A stretch of DNA of 64,000 bases from CAWEQO01 sp963811225 (GTDB lineage Bacteria > Chloroflexota > Anaerolineae > Anaerolineales > Anaerolineaceae), in NCBI GenBank assembly GCA_963811225.1, contig CAWEQO010000004.1, positions 372,001-436,000 of the forward strand. The letters run 5' to 3'. The translations under genes were made by a program, and so were the position numbers. This document shows positions 16,949 to 25,707 of the stretch, in pieces (positions within the stretch are counted from its first letter, which is position 1; each line of letters starts with the position of its first letter). The notes under the pieces are model-generated. The model ran no database searches. It was not told the DNA's origin and saw nothing but the letters and a program-made list of their open reading frames with translations.

Positions 16949-17016
16949 AGCAGAGAGCAGAGATTAAGAGAGCAGCCAAAATGCTTTGACTGCTCTCTTA
17001 ATCTCTGCTCTCTGCT
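16949..17016. terminator. 27-bp perfect hairpin between the CNB gene and hypA
   Basis: Arms 16949-16975 and 16990-17016 pair without a mismatch around a 14-base loop. The arms are runs of AGAGAGCAG-type units, like the 9157-9205 hairpin. It directly follows the stop of the gene at 17019 (- strand) and so separates it from the hyp operon. Confidence 0.8.
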
Positions 17017-17018
17017 CT

Positions 17019-17498
17019 CTAGCTTTTAATCGTATGAGCAATCAAATCATACAAATGCAATCTCGACGTCAACATCCGGCTGGCGATGATGTTGCCCAGG
17101 CGGCGGTTGACAACGTACCCCAGCTCGTGGTCCTCGTCGCACAGGCGGCGCAGGGCCTCGCCGTCGAACATAATCAGGCGGCAGTTTGCAGCGGCGAATG
17201 CGTCGGTGGTGCGCTGGCGGACGAAGGCGGTCAGCGCCTCCCAGCCGCACACGTCCAGCGGCTCGGCGGTGAACACGCCCACGCAGCCGTGGTGCGGCAC
17301 ACTGGCTTCTTCCATGACCCGGCCTTCCAGCAGCACGTAAAACTCCACGGCTCGTTCACCTTCCTGGTACAGGCGGTCTCCAGCGTTCAAGCTCCTGAGT
17401 TGTGAGATCGCACACAGGCGCTCGAAACTGCTCTGCGACAGGTCGTAGAACCAGGGGATCGTTTTTAGCGCTTCGGTTAGGCCTTGCTTTGGGTACAT
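17019..17498 (-). CDS. Cyclic-nucleotide-binding-domain protein without HTH
   Basis: 159-aa protein with a Crp/Fnr-type beta-roll sensor (LRSLNAGDRLYQEGERAVEF, YVLLEGRV, FTAEPLDVCGWEALTAF, about residues 30-125), then helices that end in RMLTSRLHLYDLIAHTIKS. The DNA-binding helix-turn-helix that makes a Crp/Fnr regulator is absent: the protein ends where the HTH should begin. I start at MYPKQG (17498); a frame to 17555 has no ribosome site. It sits between the FNT channel and hyp genes. It may sense a ligand and act on a partner, or sequester effector; no partner is visible. Confidence 0.8.
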   Translation of the reverse strand: MYPKQGLTEALKTIPWFYDLSQSSFERLCAISQLRSLNAGDRLYQEGERAVEFYVLLEGRVMEEASVPHHGCVGVFTAEPLDVCGWEALTAFVRQRTTDAFAAANCRLIMFDGEALRRLCDEDHELGYVVNRRLGNIIASRMLTSRLHLYDLIAHTIKS

Positions 17499-17656
17499 GC
17501 ACACCTTCAAGATTGTATCGGCACAACAGCTGCTGCTCGATGGGGCTGCTTGCATGAAGGATAAGATCCTGCATCCAAGCGAAACGCCTGAACAGACAAC
17601 TTTGTTTTATCATTATTGCAAAGCAGGTTGAAGTGTCCTCCGTCACCAAGGCCACT

Positions 17657-17668
17657 GTGACTTGTCAC
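17657..17668. promoter_or_regulatory. Short palindrome GTGAC-TT-GTCAC upstream of the CNB gene
   Basis: A 12-base inverted repeat in the 252-base gap between the FNT gene and the CNB-domain gene. It could be an operator half for a Crp/Fnr-like dimer, but the spacing is not the standard one. Nothing else clear in the gap. Confidence 0.3.
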
Positions 17669-17750
17669 CAATCCCAATTGACAAAGGGAGATGGATATCA
17701 ATGATTTTTAGAGACCAGAAAATTGAAGACCCTGCAGGCTGCGCAAACGG

Positions 17751-18612
17751 TCAGGAAGGTAAGGCTTGTTTGCAGTTACGCAGATAGATAAACCAGTACA
17801 CGAGCCCTACCAGCGCTGCCCCGCCAATGATGTTGCCGATGGTCACCGGCAGCAGGTTGGCGATGAAGAAGTTGCCCCAGGTCAGGCTGGTGAAGTCCGC
17901 TGGGGTCTTGCCGATGGCTTCGAAGAAGGCCGGGCTGCCCCACTGCTTGATAAACAGCGCAATCGGAATGAAATACATGTTGGCGATGCTGTGCTCGAAC
18001 CCTGCCGCCACGAAGGCCGTGATCGGGGGAATGATCGCCATGATCTTATCGGTGGTGCTGCGGGCGCTGAAGGTCAGCCAGACCGCCAGGCACACCGAGC
18101 GCGTTGCACAGGATGCCCAGCGCAATCGCCTGGATGAAACCCAGCGTACACTTCGCGCTGCCGATCGCCAGGGCGCTGGCCCCGATCGAGCCGCCGCCGA
18201 ACTGGTACTGCCCTGACACAAACAGGATCAGCGCCGTTGCGATCGAGCCGACGAAGTTCCCCGCATACACGATCAGCCAGTTGCGCAGCAGCGCTGCCAA
18301 CGTCACCCGCTGGCTGGAGAAGGCCATCACGATTAAATTGTTCCCTGTAAAAAGCTCGGCCCCACCCACGACAACCAGGATCAGTCCGAGCGAAAAGACC
18401 AGCCCGATCAGCAGCCGGGCGACGCCATACGGCAGGCTGCCGGTCCCGGCGGCTGTGGTGGTGGCGAATACTGCGCCCAGGGCAATGAACGCCCCGGCCA
18501 GGATCGCTAGTGCAAACGTGATCAGCGCCGGCTGTAGTGTTTTAGCGACCCCAACCAACTCGGCTTTGACCGCCATCTCCTGCGGCAGCAGTGAATCGAT
18601 GCGTATATCCAT
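17751..18612 (-). pseudogene. FNT-family formate/nitrite channel, frameshifted
   Basis: FocA/NirC-type channel for formate, nitrite or related small anions; inner membrane. With one base removed at 18095-18096 (CC on +) the two overlapping frames join into 286 aa. The first part holds helices 1-4 (LQPALITFALAILAGAFIA, VVVGGAELFTGNNLIVM). The second part continues AVWLTFSARSTTDKI and GFEHSIANMYFIPIALF, both FNT signatures. The length after correction is normal, and both parts are otherwise intact, so this may be a sequence error as easily as a pseudogene. Ribosome site TGGAGG precedes the ATG. Its place next to the hydrogenase suggests a link to formate or another fermentation anion. Confidence 0.85.
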
Positions 18613-18711
18613 GTTTCCTCCATTGTGTAAACTTGATCTCTCGCCGCTGTCAGGCCTATCCCCAGATCCCTTTCTGAAGGGAAGGCGTTAGAGATCGGTC
18701 ACTGTACAGCA

Positions 18712-19194
18712 TCATGTCTGTTTCAACCACTTCCAAATTTCTTCCACCGCCTGCCCGGCCAGATTGGCCGTCTGCGACGATAGGCTGCGCTCGAATCCAA
18801 ATTGATACCCGCGCACCGAAACCAGGATGGCCTCCGGGCGTTTGCCATACAGCGTCTCGGCAATGGACAGGCAGGTTTCCGGCGTCATATGATGGGTGAA
18901 CGGCGAAGCCTGGAACTGCGCCTCCAGCCGCTCGACGTGCAGGTCATCCGGTACGGCACCGGTGTGCGCATCGACGAAGCAGGCCCGGTCATAAGCGGAC
19001 ACCGTCTCGGCGATCTCGGGCGTCAGCTGCAGGCGGAACAGGAAGTCCACCTCGCTGCCTTGTGGCTCCATGCCTTCTTCCGGCGCTTGGGGAACTTCGT
19101 ACCCCAAGCGCCCGGCCAGCGCCGCCAGAATGTGCCATGCCACGCCGTCATCCTCGCGGTCGAAATTTCCATAACCAATGATTAAGGTTGTCAA
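18712..19194 (-). CDS. Hydrogenase maturation protease
   Basis: HyaD/HoxW-type endopeptidase that clips the C-terminal tail of the NiFe large subunit after nickel insertion. The N-terminus TLIIGYGNFDREDDGVAWH has the G-x-G-N motif and nickel-binding acidic residues; CFVDAHTG is the second conserved block. 160 aa. The start is TTG at 19194 behind GAGGAAAAG. Located just after the large-subunit gene whose product carries a 25-residue tail that needs this protease. Confidence 0.9.
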   Translation of the reverse strand: MTTLIIGYGNFDREDDGVAWHILAALAGRLGYEVPQAPEEGMEPQGSEVDFLFRLQLTPEIAETVSAYDRACFVDAHTGAVPDDLHVERLEAQFQASPFTHHMTPETCLSIAETLYGKRPEAILVSVRGYQFGFERSLSSQTANLAGQAVEEIWKWLKQT

Positions 19195-19216
19195 ATCTTT
19201 TCCTCGTTCCGTTGAT

Positions 19217-19313
19217 CCCTCGTCTCGATCGGACTTACCCCTGCCCCTTGCCTGTCCGACACGCTCCGTAACTCAAAGCGAAGGGGCAGGCGTAGGTCCG
19301 ATCGAGACGAGGG
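19217..19313. terminator. Long hairpin between large subunit and protease genes
   Basis: The outer 18 bases pair perfectly (CCCTCGTCTCGATCGGAC), then the stem goes on with a few mismatches through CCCCTGCCCCTT to about 32 bp. Placed in the 203-base gap after the hydrogenase large-subunit stop, it may attenuate or stop transcription before the maturation genes. Its left arm contains a 17-base motif also found at about 7449 and 34153. Confidence 0.65.
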
Positions 19314-19397
19314 AGGGCGAGACAATCTAACAATCGGAGGGGTTCTGGCGATCGATCCCACCAAAACCCCTCCTTGGCAACTTCTCTTCGAAGCAGG

Positions 19398-20825
19398 CTA
19401 ATCGCGCTGCAGGGTCTTGATCAGATTGCCCTGTGGATCACGCACTTCCACGATCATCGGCATCTGGCCGACAGCGTGGGTCGAGCACGACAGGCATGGA
19501 TCGTGGGCGCGCACAGCCGCCTCGACCCGGTTCAGCACGCCCTCGGTCACGTCCGGCCCGGTGATGTAGGTTTTGGCTACGCTGTCGACCGCTTCGGTCA
19601 TGGCCCAGTTGTTGTGGCCGGTGGCGACGATCAGGTTGACGCGTTCCAGCTGGCCATTCTTGTCGGCCCAGTAGTGATGGATCAGGGTGCCGCGCGGCGC
19701 TTCGATCACGCCGATGCCCTCACCCTGGAAGTTGTGGCGGGTATTGAGGATGTGCTTGCTGGTAATGTCTTTATCTTCACACAGCTCACGCACGCGCTCG
19801 GCAGCGAACAGGGTCTCGATCAGGCGGGCGTAGTGGAAGTACAGGGTGTTCTCCACCGGCTTGCCGCCATTGATCGACTTCCAGATCTTGTGCTCTTCGT
19901 TCGCCAGAGGGGTCTCGATGCAGTCCACCGCGTTCATGCGTCCCAGTGGACCCACGCGGTACACGCCGTTCGGCCAGCCCATCTTCTTGTAGTACGGGAA
20001 CTTCAGGTATGACCAGCTCTCGACGTGCTCGGCGATGTAGTCCAGGTAATCCTGATCGTCGAACAGTTCCAGCTGCTCGCCTTCGGCGTCCAGCAGGCGC
20101 ACCTGGCCATCGTACAGTTCCAGAGCGTTGTTCGGCGTCACCAGTCCCATGTAGCCGCTGCGCAGCACCGCGAACTTTTCGATGTCCTCACGGTTACGCT
20201 CGGCCCAGTCCTTGATGATGCTCAGGCCCACCTGGGTCGTGGCGATGGCCTCGTCCAGACCTGCCAGGATGTCGTCGCGGTCTTCGAGCGACATTGCTTT
20301 ATTGACGCCGCCCGGGACGGCGAAGGTGGGGTGCACCCGGCGGCCGCCCAGCGTGGAGATGATCTCCTGGCCATATTTGCGCAGGTTCACAGCCTTCAAC
20401 GCCAGCTCGGGGTTAGCGCCAATCAGGCCTACCACGTTGCGCACTGCCGGGTCGGCGTCGAAGCCGAGCAGCAGGTCGGGCCCGGCCAGCTCGAAGAAGT
20501 GCATGCCGTGGCTCTGAATGATTTGGCCCATGTGCATCAGCTCGCGCAGCAGCGAAGCCGGGCGAGGCGGGGGCGCGCCCACCACAACGTCGCCGGCCTT
20601 GGCCGAAGCCAGGTGGTGGCTGACGGGGCAGATGCCGCAGATGCGCGGGGTGATGTTTGGCATTTCGAAGACCATACGGCCTTCGCAGAATTTTTCAAAT
20701 CCGCGGAATTCGTTGATATGCAGGTACGCGTGATCCACCTGACCGGCTTCGTTCATGTTAATGGTGATCTTGGCGTGCCCTTCAATGCGGGTTACCGGCT
20801 CAATTGTAATTTTTTGTGTGGCCAT
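19398..20825 (-). CDS. NiFe hydrogenase large subunit, group 3 (HoxH/HydL type)
   Basis: Catalytic subunit holding the NiFe(CN)2CO site that splits or makes H2. 475 aa. Four nickel cysteines are present: C63 and C66 in PRICGICPVSHH and C444 and C447 in DPCLSCSTHA. After H450 follows a 25-residue tail (VGQMPMIVEV onward), the part removed by the protease. The motif forms and the NuoEFG-like partners place it in the soluble NAD(P)-linked group 3 rather than the membrane groups. Ribosome site GGAGG before the ATG; 17 bases after the small-subunit gene. Confidence 0.96.
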   Translation of the reverse strand: MATQKITIEPVTRIEGHAKITINMNEAGQVDHAYLHINEFRGFEKFCEGRMVFEMPNITPRICGICPVSHHLASAKAGDVVVGAPPPRPASLLRELMHMGQIIQSHGMHFFELAGPDLLLGFDADPAVRNVVGLIGANPELALKAVNLRKYGQEIISTLGGRRVHPTFAVPGGVNKAMSLEDRDDILAGLDEAIATTQVGLSIIKDWAERNREDIEKFAVLRSGYMGLVTPNNALELYDGQVRLLDAEGEQLELFDDQDYLDYIAEHVESWSYLKFPYYKKMGWPNGVYRVGPLGRMNAVDCIETPLANEEHKIWKSINGGKPVENTLYFHYARLIETLFAAERVRELCEDKDITSKHILNTRHNFQGEGIGVIEAPRGTLIHHYWADKNGQLERVNLIVATGHNNWAMTEAVDSVAKTYITGPDVTEGVLNRVEAAVRAHDPCLSCSTHAVGQMPMIVEVRDPQGNLIKTLQRD

Positions 20826-20842
20826 CCCTTACCTCCTAAACC

Positions 20843-21385
20843 TTAGTGCCAATGCAGCTTGTCGTCTTTCAGGTCAGGAATGCGCCCCTGAGCCAGTTCG
20901 CTCAACACGTAGTAAATGGTGTCGGCGTCGGGTGGGCAGCCGGGGACGAAGATGTCTACCGGGACCACCTCTTGCAGCGCCCGTACCCGGGTCATCTTGG
21001 CCAACTCGGGATCATCGGGGATTTTGCCTTCTTCGTCGGTGCTTTCGGTTTCCACGTAAGCCCGGCGCAGGGCTTCTTCCAGTGGGAAGAAATTGCGCAT
21101 GGCCGGCACGCCGCCGAACACCGCACAGTCGCCCAGGGCGACCAGCAGTTTGCAGCGCTTGCGCATGCGGTGCGCCACCTCTTCGTTCGAGGTGTTGTTC
21201 ACGCCGCCTTCGAGGATGCCCACATCGACACCGTCCTCATCCGGCTCTTTCAAATCGGTGATCGGGGTGGCGCGAATGTCCACCAGCGAGGCAATCTCGA
21301 CGATGCGCTCGTCGATATCCAGCAAGGACATGTGGCATCCGGCGCATCCGGCCATCCAGTCGCTTGAAATTTTCGGTTTTGCCAT
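20843..21385 (-). CDS. NiFe hydrogenase small subunit, group 3 (HoxY/HydS type)
   Basis: 180-aa small subunit that carries the proximal [4Fe-4S] cluster. Ligands are in WMAGCAGCHMSLLDID, LVALGDCAVFGG and FVPGCPPDADTI. It lacks the C-terminal part with medial and distal clusters, as expected for the short group 3 form that passes electrons to a NuoG-like subunit. No Tat signal, so it is cytoplasmic. I start at ATG 21385, 7 bases after AAGGAG; the TTG at 21400 overlaps that site and is rejected. Product of the same transcript as the large subunit. Confidence 0.96.
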   Translation of the reverse strand: MAKPKISSDWMAGCAGCHMSLLDIDERIVEIASLVDIRATPITDLKEPDEDGVDVGILEGGVNNTSNEEVAHRMRKRCKLLVALGDCAVFGGVPAMRNFFPLEEALRRAYVETESTDEEGKIPDDPELAKMTRVRALQEVVPVDIFVPGCPPDADTIYYVLSELAQGRIPDLKDDKLHWH

Positions 21386-21427
21386 ATCTTTCTCCTTCAA
21401 ACCATACCCACTAAATCAATCGGCCGG

Positions 21428-21460
21428 CAGTCTGGGCTGCAGTCACTGCAGCCCAGACTG
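21428..21460. promoter_or_regulatory. Perfect 16-bp hairpin inside the hydrogenase operon
   Basis: Arms CAGTCTGGGCTGCAGT and its exact complement around a single C. It lies 8 bases after the NuoG-like gene stop and 43 bases before the small-subunit start. No T run follows on the - strand, so it is more likely an mRNA stability or processing element than a full terminator. The apex GCAGTCACTGC matches the 9157-9205 hairpin. Confidence 0.6.
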
Positions 21461-21468
21461 CCCTGCGC

Positions 21469-23464
21469 TTATCGGATTGTCACAGCCGAGATACGCTCGA
21501 ACAGGCCGTCTTTCCAACCTTCTGCATCCACCTCCAGGCCCATGCGTCCGGCGAGATCCGCCAGCACCAGCCCGGCCGAGCGAATGTCCTCTGGGGCCTC
21601 CAGAGAGGCCTTCGCCGCTTGCACGCAGCCGCTCATATTTATATAATGGCCTTCTTGCTCGGCCCACATTTGAACAGGCAGCACCACGTCGGCCATTGCG
21701 GTCAGCGGCGAAACATAGCTGGCCTGTACCACCTTGAAGGGTGCTTTGTCCAGCTGCTTCATCAGGCGCTGGCTGACCTTGTCGTCGCCCATGGCGATGA
21801 AGGCCGCCTGGTGCCCGTTCAGTTCGAACCGCTTGTCGAGGCCGTACTGCGCCGCCGCCACACTGTTGGCCTGACCCTTGGTGCTCAGGATGCCGGTGTA
21901 ATCGTCGGTCAGGGCGCCGGACACGTAGGCCAGCTCTACCAGGGCTTTCAAGGCGGCCGGGGTGTTGCGGGCGGTGATACCCTTGCCATACACGTACAGC
22001 GGCCGCTCTACCTCTCCCAGAACCTGGGCCACCTGCATCAGTTCGTCTTCCGAGAGACCGCACTTGGCAACCGCGTCCTGGAGGGCTTTGTTGGCGTCCA
22101 GCGAGATTTCGCTCTTGGCCAGGCCCTGTTTGATGATCGCGCCGGTCAGGCCCTGCAGCAGTTCGGTATCGGTGCAGCCCTTGGCTTTTAGGGTCACGCT
22201 CGCCAGCGCGTCCATCGGGTTGTCTTCGGGATCGATCACAACCAGCTTGACGCCTTCGGCCAGCACGCGCTTCACGAAGAAGCCGGCCACCTCGTGATTG
22301 TCGGCCAAGTTTACGCCGATCATCACGATGCAGTCCGTCGATTTCGACCGTTTCCAGGCCGCCTTCGAACGGCTTGCCCAGTTCAGCCGCCACCACGCTG
22401 GAAGACGCCGTGGTCTGGCCTTCCTCGATGCTGGTGACCATGTCGCTCTTGAACCCGTCGGCGAAAATTTGCTTGAACAGGTACAGGCTTTCGGCCGGCA
22501 GCCGGGTGGAAGCCAGGGCCGCCACGCCGTCGCCGTTCTTGCCTGCCAGCGGCTGGAGGCCATTGGCAGCAGCTGCCAGGGCTTCTTCCCACGTCGCCGC
22601 TACCAGCTTGCCGTCCTTGCGGACCAGCGGAGTGGTCAGGCGCTCGCGCTCGTCGTCCTGCTGCTCGAAGCGGCCCACCTTGCACAGCACGCCGCCGTTC
22701 ACGGTGGCGTCCCAATTGCCCTCAATGCGGACAATTGCGTTGTCGCGGGTGAGCACGTCGATGCCGCAGCCGATGGAGCAGCCGGTACAAACCGTCTGGT
22801 TGTGGTCCACCTGCAAATCTTTGCCACGGTACGCGCTGACCCGGTCGATCAGGGCGCCGGTCGGGCAGACCTGCACGCAGGTGCCGCAGCTGACACAGGT
22901 GCTCTCGCCCAGCGGCACGCCCAGGTCGGCTACGAGCACGCTCTTCGCGCCGCGCTGTTCGAAGCCCAGTGTGTAGTTGCCCACCAGCTCACCACAAGCG
23001 CGCACGCAGCGGCGGCACAGGATGCAGCGGTTCTGGTCGAGCACAAAGTACGGATTCGAGGCGTCCACATCCTGGCGCTGCCAGTTGGGCTGCAGCGGCC
23101 AGTGGGTCATGCCCTCGTCGTAGGCTGAGTTTTGCAGCTCGCAGTCGCCGCCGCTGACCTGGCAGTACGGGCAGAAGTGGTTGCGCTCGCTGAAGATCAG
23201 GGTCAGGACGAACTTGCGGGCCGAGCGAATTCGCTCGCTGTCGGTGCGTACGACCATGTTATTGCTGGCGGGCAGGGTGCAGGATGGCTGCAATGTCCGG
23301 GCGCCTTCCACCTCGACCAGGCACAGGCGGCAGCCGCCATACGGGGTCAGCTCGGGGTGGTCGCACAGGGTCGGGACGTGAATCCCGGCCGACTGCGCTG
23401 CCCGCAGCACGGTTGTCCCTTCGGGGACCTGAAGATTTTGTCCATCAATCGTAATGTTGACCAT
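21469..23464 (-). pseudogene. NuoG-like Fe-S subunit of the hydrogenase, frameshifted
   Basis: HydA/HoxU-like subunit that wires the NiFe unit to the flavoproteins. With one base removed at 22335-22336 (CC on +) it reads as 664 aa. Order: N-terminal [2Fe-2S] (LCDHPELTPYGGCRLCLVEV), a NuoG-type cluster (NHFCPYCQVSGGDCELQ), two [4Fe-4S] motifs (CILCRRCVRACGE, CVSCGTCVQVCPTGA), a further [4Fe-4S] (CTGCSIGCG, then LCKVGRF), and a molybdopterin-oxidoreductase-like domain that continues after the shift as IVMIGVNLADNHEVAGFF. Start ATG 23464 with GGAG upstream. The rest is clean on both sides, so an assembly error is possible; if real, the product stops inside the last domain with all clusters kept. 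Confidence 0.88.
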
Positions 23465-23513
23465 TATCGACACTCTCCATAAATGCTCATAATCTCTTGC
23501 AAATTTCTTTTCA

Positions 23514-25196
23514 TTATGCGCTGCGTGCCTGTTGAACTCGCAGGGCCTCGGTAAGCATGGTCGTGTACCCGTGCCCACTCATGGGGCAAACGCCGGTCGG
23601 GCAGACTTTCAAGCGGATGTGAGCTTCCACTTCGGCGCGGAAGTGGTTCAAAACGTCGCGCAGCGGCGTGGCGGCCGTCTGGCCGAGACCGCAGTTCGAC
23701 ATCTCGTACAACTGGTTGCTCATCATCAGCAGGTCATCCAGGTCTTGCATCTTGCCAACGCCCTCCGAAATGTTCGTGAGGATTTCGTAGGCGCGCTGGG
23801 TGCCGATGCGGCAGGGGTTGCATTTGCCGCAGCTTTCCTTGCGGAAGAAGTTGGTCAACACTTTCGCCAGGTCCACTACGCAGGTATCCTCGTCACAGAC
23901 CAGCAGGGCGCCCGAACCGAGCGAGACACCCGCCTTGTTGAACGAATTGAAGTCCATGGGGGTATCCTGCAGGCTGGCCGGGATGATCGAGCCGCTCGAG
24001 CCGCCCGTCTGGGCCAGCTTGAAGGTGGCGCCGTTCTTCATGCCCTTGGCGTAGATGGCGATGACCTCGCGCAGGGTGATGCCCATCGGCACTTCGATCA
24101 AACCGGTTTGGTTGACGTTGCCCAGGATGGTGTACACCTTGGTGCCCGGGCTGCTGGGCGTGCCGATGGCTTTATACCAGGCGGCCCCGTGGCGGATGAT
24201 GGCGGTCACGTTTGCCAGCGTCTCCACATTGTTCACCAGGGTCGGTTTACCCCACAGGCCGTTGGTGGTCGGGTAGGGTGGGCGGGCGCGCGGCTCACCG
24301 CGTTTGCCCTCAATCGACTCGATCAGGGCGGTTTCCTCGCCGCAGATGTAGGCCCCGGCGCCGCTGTGGATGTGAATATCGAAGCTGAAGTCGGTGCCGA
24401 AGATGTTCTTCCCCAGGAATCCCATCTCCTTTGACTGCTCGATAGCCGTCTCAAGGCGCTCTTGCGCCAGCTTGTATTCGCCGCGAACGTAGATAAAGCC
24501 CTCGTCGGCGCCGACCGTGTAGGCCGCAATCGTCATCGCTTCCAGGATGCTGTGGGGGTCGCCTTCCAGAACCAGGCGATCCTTAAAGGTGCCCGGTTCG
24601 CTCTCGTCGGCGTTGCACACCACGTACTTCTTCTCGCCGCCCGCCTTGGACACGAACTGCCATTTCAAGCCGGTCGGGAAACCTGCGCCGCCGCGACCGC
24701 GCAGGCCGGAATTTTTCAGTTCATTGATCACATCCAGGGGCGCCATCTCGGTCAGCACCTTGCCGAGGGCTGAATAGCCTTCGTGCAGGATGTAATCTTC
24801 GATGCTGTCCGGGTCGATCAGGCCGGCCCGCTCCAGCACGATACGCTTCTCGGCAGGCAGGGTGCCTTTGCGGGCCGACAGCCAGGCGATGCGCCCGGTC
24901 AGCTCGCGCACCGGGGCTTGCAGCCCGGCAGCCACGCGGCCTTTGTACAGGTGCTCTTCCACCAGGAAGTGCACGTCCTCCGACTTGACCGGGCCGTAGA
25001 TCACGGCCTCGGGGTAGACGATAACCAGCGGAACGGCATCGTGCCGGCCGACGTCGCCAACCATCGAGAGGGATACTTCATCTTCCAGCCCGAAGCCCTT
25101 GATCTCTTCTTGCAGGCGCTCGAACACCGCTTGCGCGCCGTTCGCCATGCTTTGGGCGTCGCTGGATACCAGTACCATTGAACGATAGGCTTTCAT
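23514..25196 (-). CDS. NuoF-like NADH-binding flavoprotein subunit (second copy)
   Basis: 560-aa flavoprotein. FMN/NAD site: LRGRGGAGFPTGLKWQF and VCNADESEPGTFKDR. The [4Fe-4S] ligands are in ESCGKCNPCRIGTQ and SNCGLGQT. The N-terminal 90 residues have the thioredoxin-like ferredoxin fold of HydB/HoxF, yet the four cluster cysteines are replaced (LVSSDAQSMANGA, SMVGDVGRHDAVP). The C-terminus ends soon after CPTGVCPMSG, with no bacterial-ferredoxin domain, unlike the other NuoF copy at 25708. It lies between NuoE and the NuoG-like subunit in one operon. Ribosome site GAGGTGAGG. Confidence 0.93.
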   Translation of the reverse strand: MKAYRSMVLVSSDAQSMANGAQAVFERLQEEIKGFGLEDEVSLSMVGDVGRHDAVPLVIVYPEAVIYGPVKSEDVHFLVEEHLYKGRVAAGLQAPVRELTGRIAWLSARKGTLPAEKRIVLERAGLIDPDSIEDYILHEGYSALGKVLTEMAPLDVINELKNSGLRGRGGAGFPTGLKWQFVSKAGGEKKYVVCNADESEPGTFKDRLVLEGDPHSILEAMTIAAYTVGADEGFIYVRGEYKLAQERLETAIEQSKEMGFLGKNIFGTDFSFDIHIHSGAGAYICGEETALIESIEGKRGEPRARPPYPTTNGLWGKPTLVNNVETLANVTAIIRHGAAWYKAIGTPSSPGTKVYTILGNVNQTGLIEVPMGITLREVIAIYAKGMKNGATFKLAQTGGSSGSIIPASLQDTPMDFNSFNKAGVSLGSGALLVCDEDTCVVDLAKVLTNFFRKESCGKCNPCRIGTQRAYEILTNISEGVGKMQDLDDLLMMSNQLYEMSNCGLGQTAATPLRDVLNHFRAEVEAHIRLKVCPTGVCPMSGHGYTTMLTEALRVQQARSA

Positions 25197-25210
25197 AAAT
25201 CCTCACCTCT

Positions 25211-25690
25211 CTAGCTGTAGCGCGCCAGGATTTCGCTCACCTGGCTGGCGGTTACGTTGCCGTAAATATCTTCGTCGATCACGATCACCGGTCCCACGCC
25301 GCACACGCCCAGGCAGCTGGTGGTCACCAGAGTCCACTTTCCATCCGGGGTGGTTTCCTCCGGCTCGACGCCCAGCGCCTCTTTCAGCGACTGCCAGACC
25401 TCACGCCCGCCGGCTACGTGGCAGGGGGCGCTCTCGCAGAACTGGATCACGTGCCGGCCGCGCGGCTCGGTGGACAGCATGTGATAGAAGGTCGCCACGC
25501 TGAACAACTGGCTCTTAGGCACCTTTAACTGGCGGCTAATCTCTTCCAGGGCCTCTTTCGGCAAGTATCCAACCTCGCGGTTGACCTGGTTCAAGATCGG
25601 GATCAATTCGTCCCGGGTGGTTCCGTGCCGCTCCACCGCTGCTTGTACCGCTTCGATAACGGCTTTTCCATTTTCGGCTGCTACTGTCAT
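25211..25690 (-). CDS. NuoE-like [2Fe-2S] subunit (first copy, HydC type)
   Basis: 159-aa thioredoxin-like subunit with one [2Fe-2S] cluster. Ligands: FCESAPCHVAGG and TSCLGVCGVGPV, spacing as in NuoE/HydC. It passes electrons near the flavin of NuoF and is a standard part of bifurcating hydrogenases. Ribosome site TGGAGGAGG before ATG 25690. It sits between the two NuoF-like genes, 14 bases from the second. Confidence 0.95.
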   Translation of the reverse strand: MTVAAENGKAVIEAVQAAVERHGTTRDELIPILNQVNREVGYLPKEALEEISRQLKVPKSQLFSVATFYHMLSTEPRGRHVIQFCESAPCHVAGGREVWQSLKEALGVEPEETTPDGKWTLVTTSCLGVCGVGPVIVIDEDIYGNVTASQVSEILARYS

Positions 25691-25707
25691 ACGCCTCCTC
25701 CAGGCTG

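Noticed and set aside
16851..16979. N-terminal extension of HypA to 162 residues
   Set aside because: HypA needs the His at position 2 of MHE; the extension also includes the promoter-like box and part of the hairpin.
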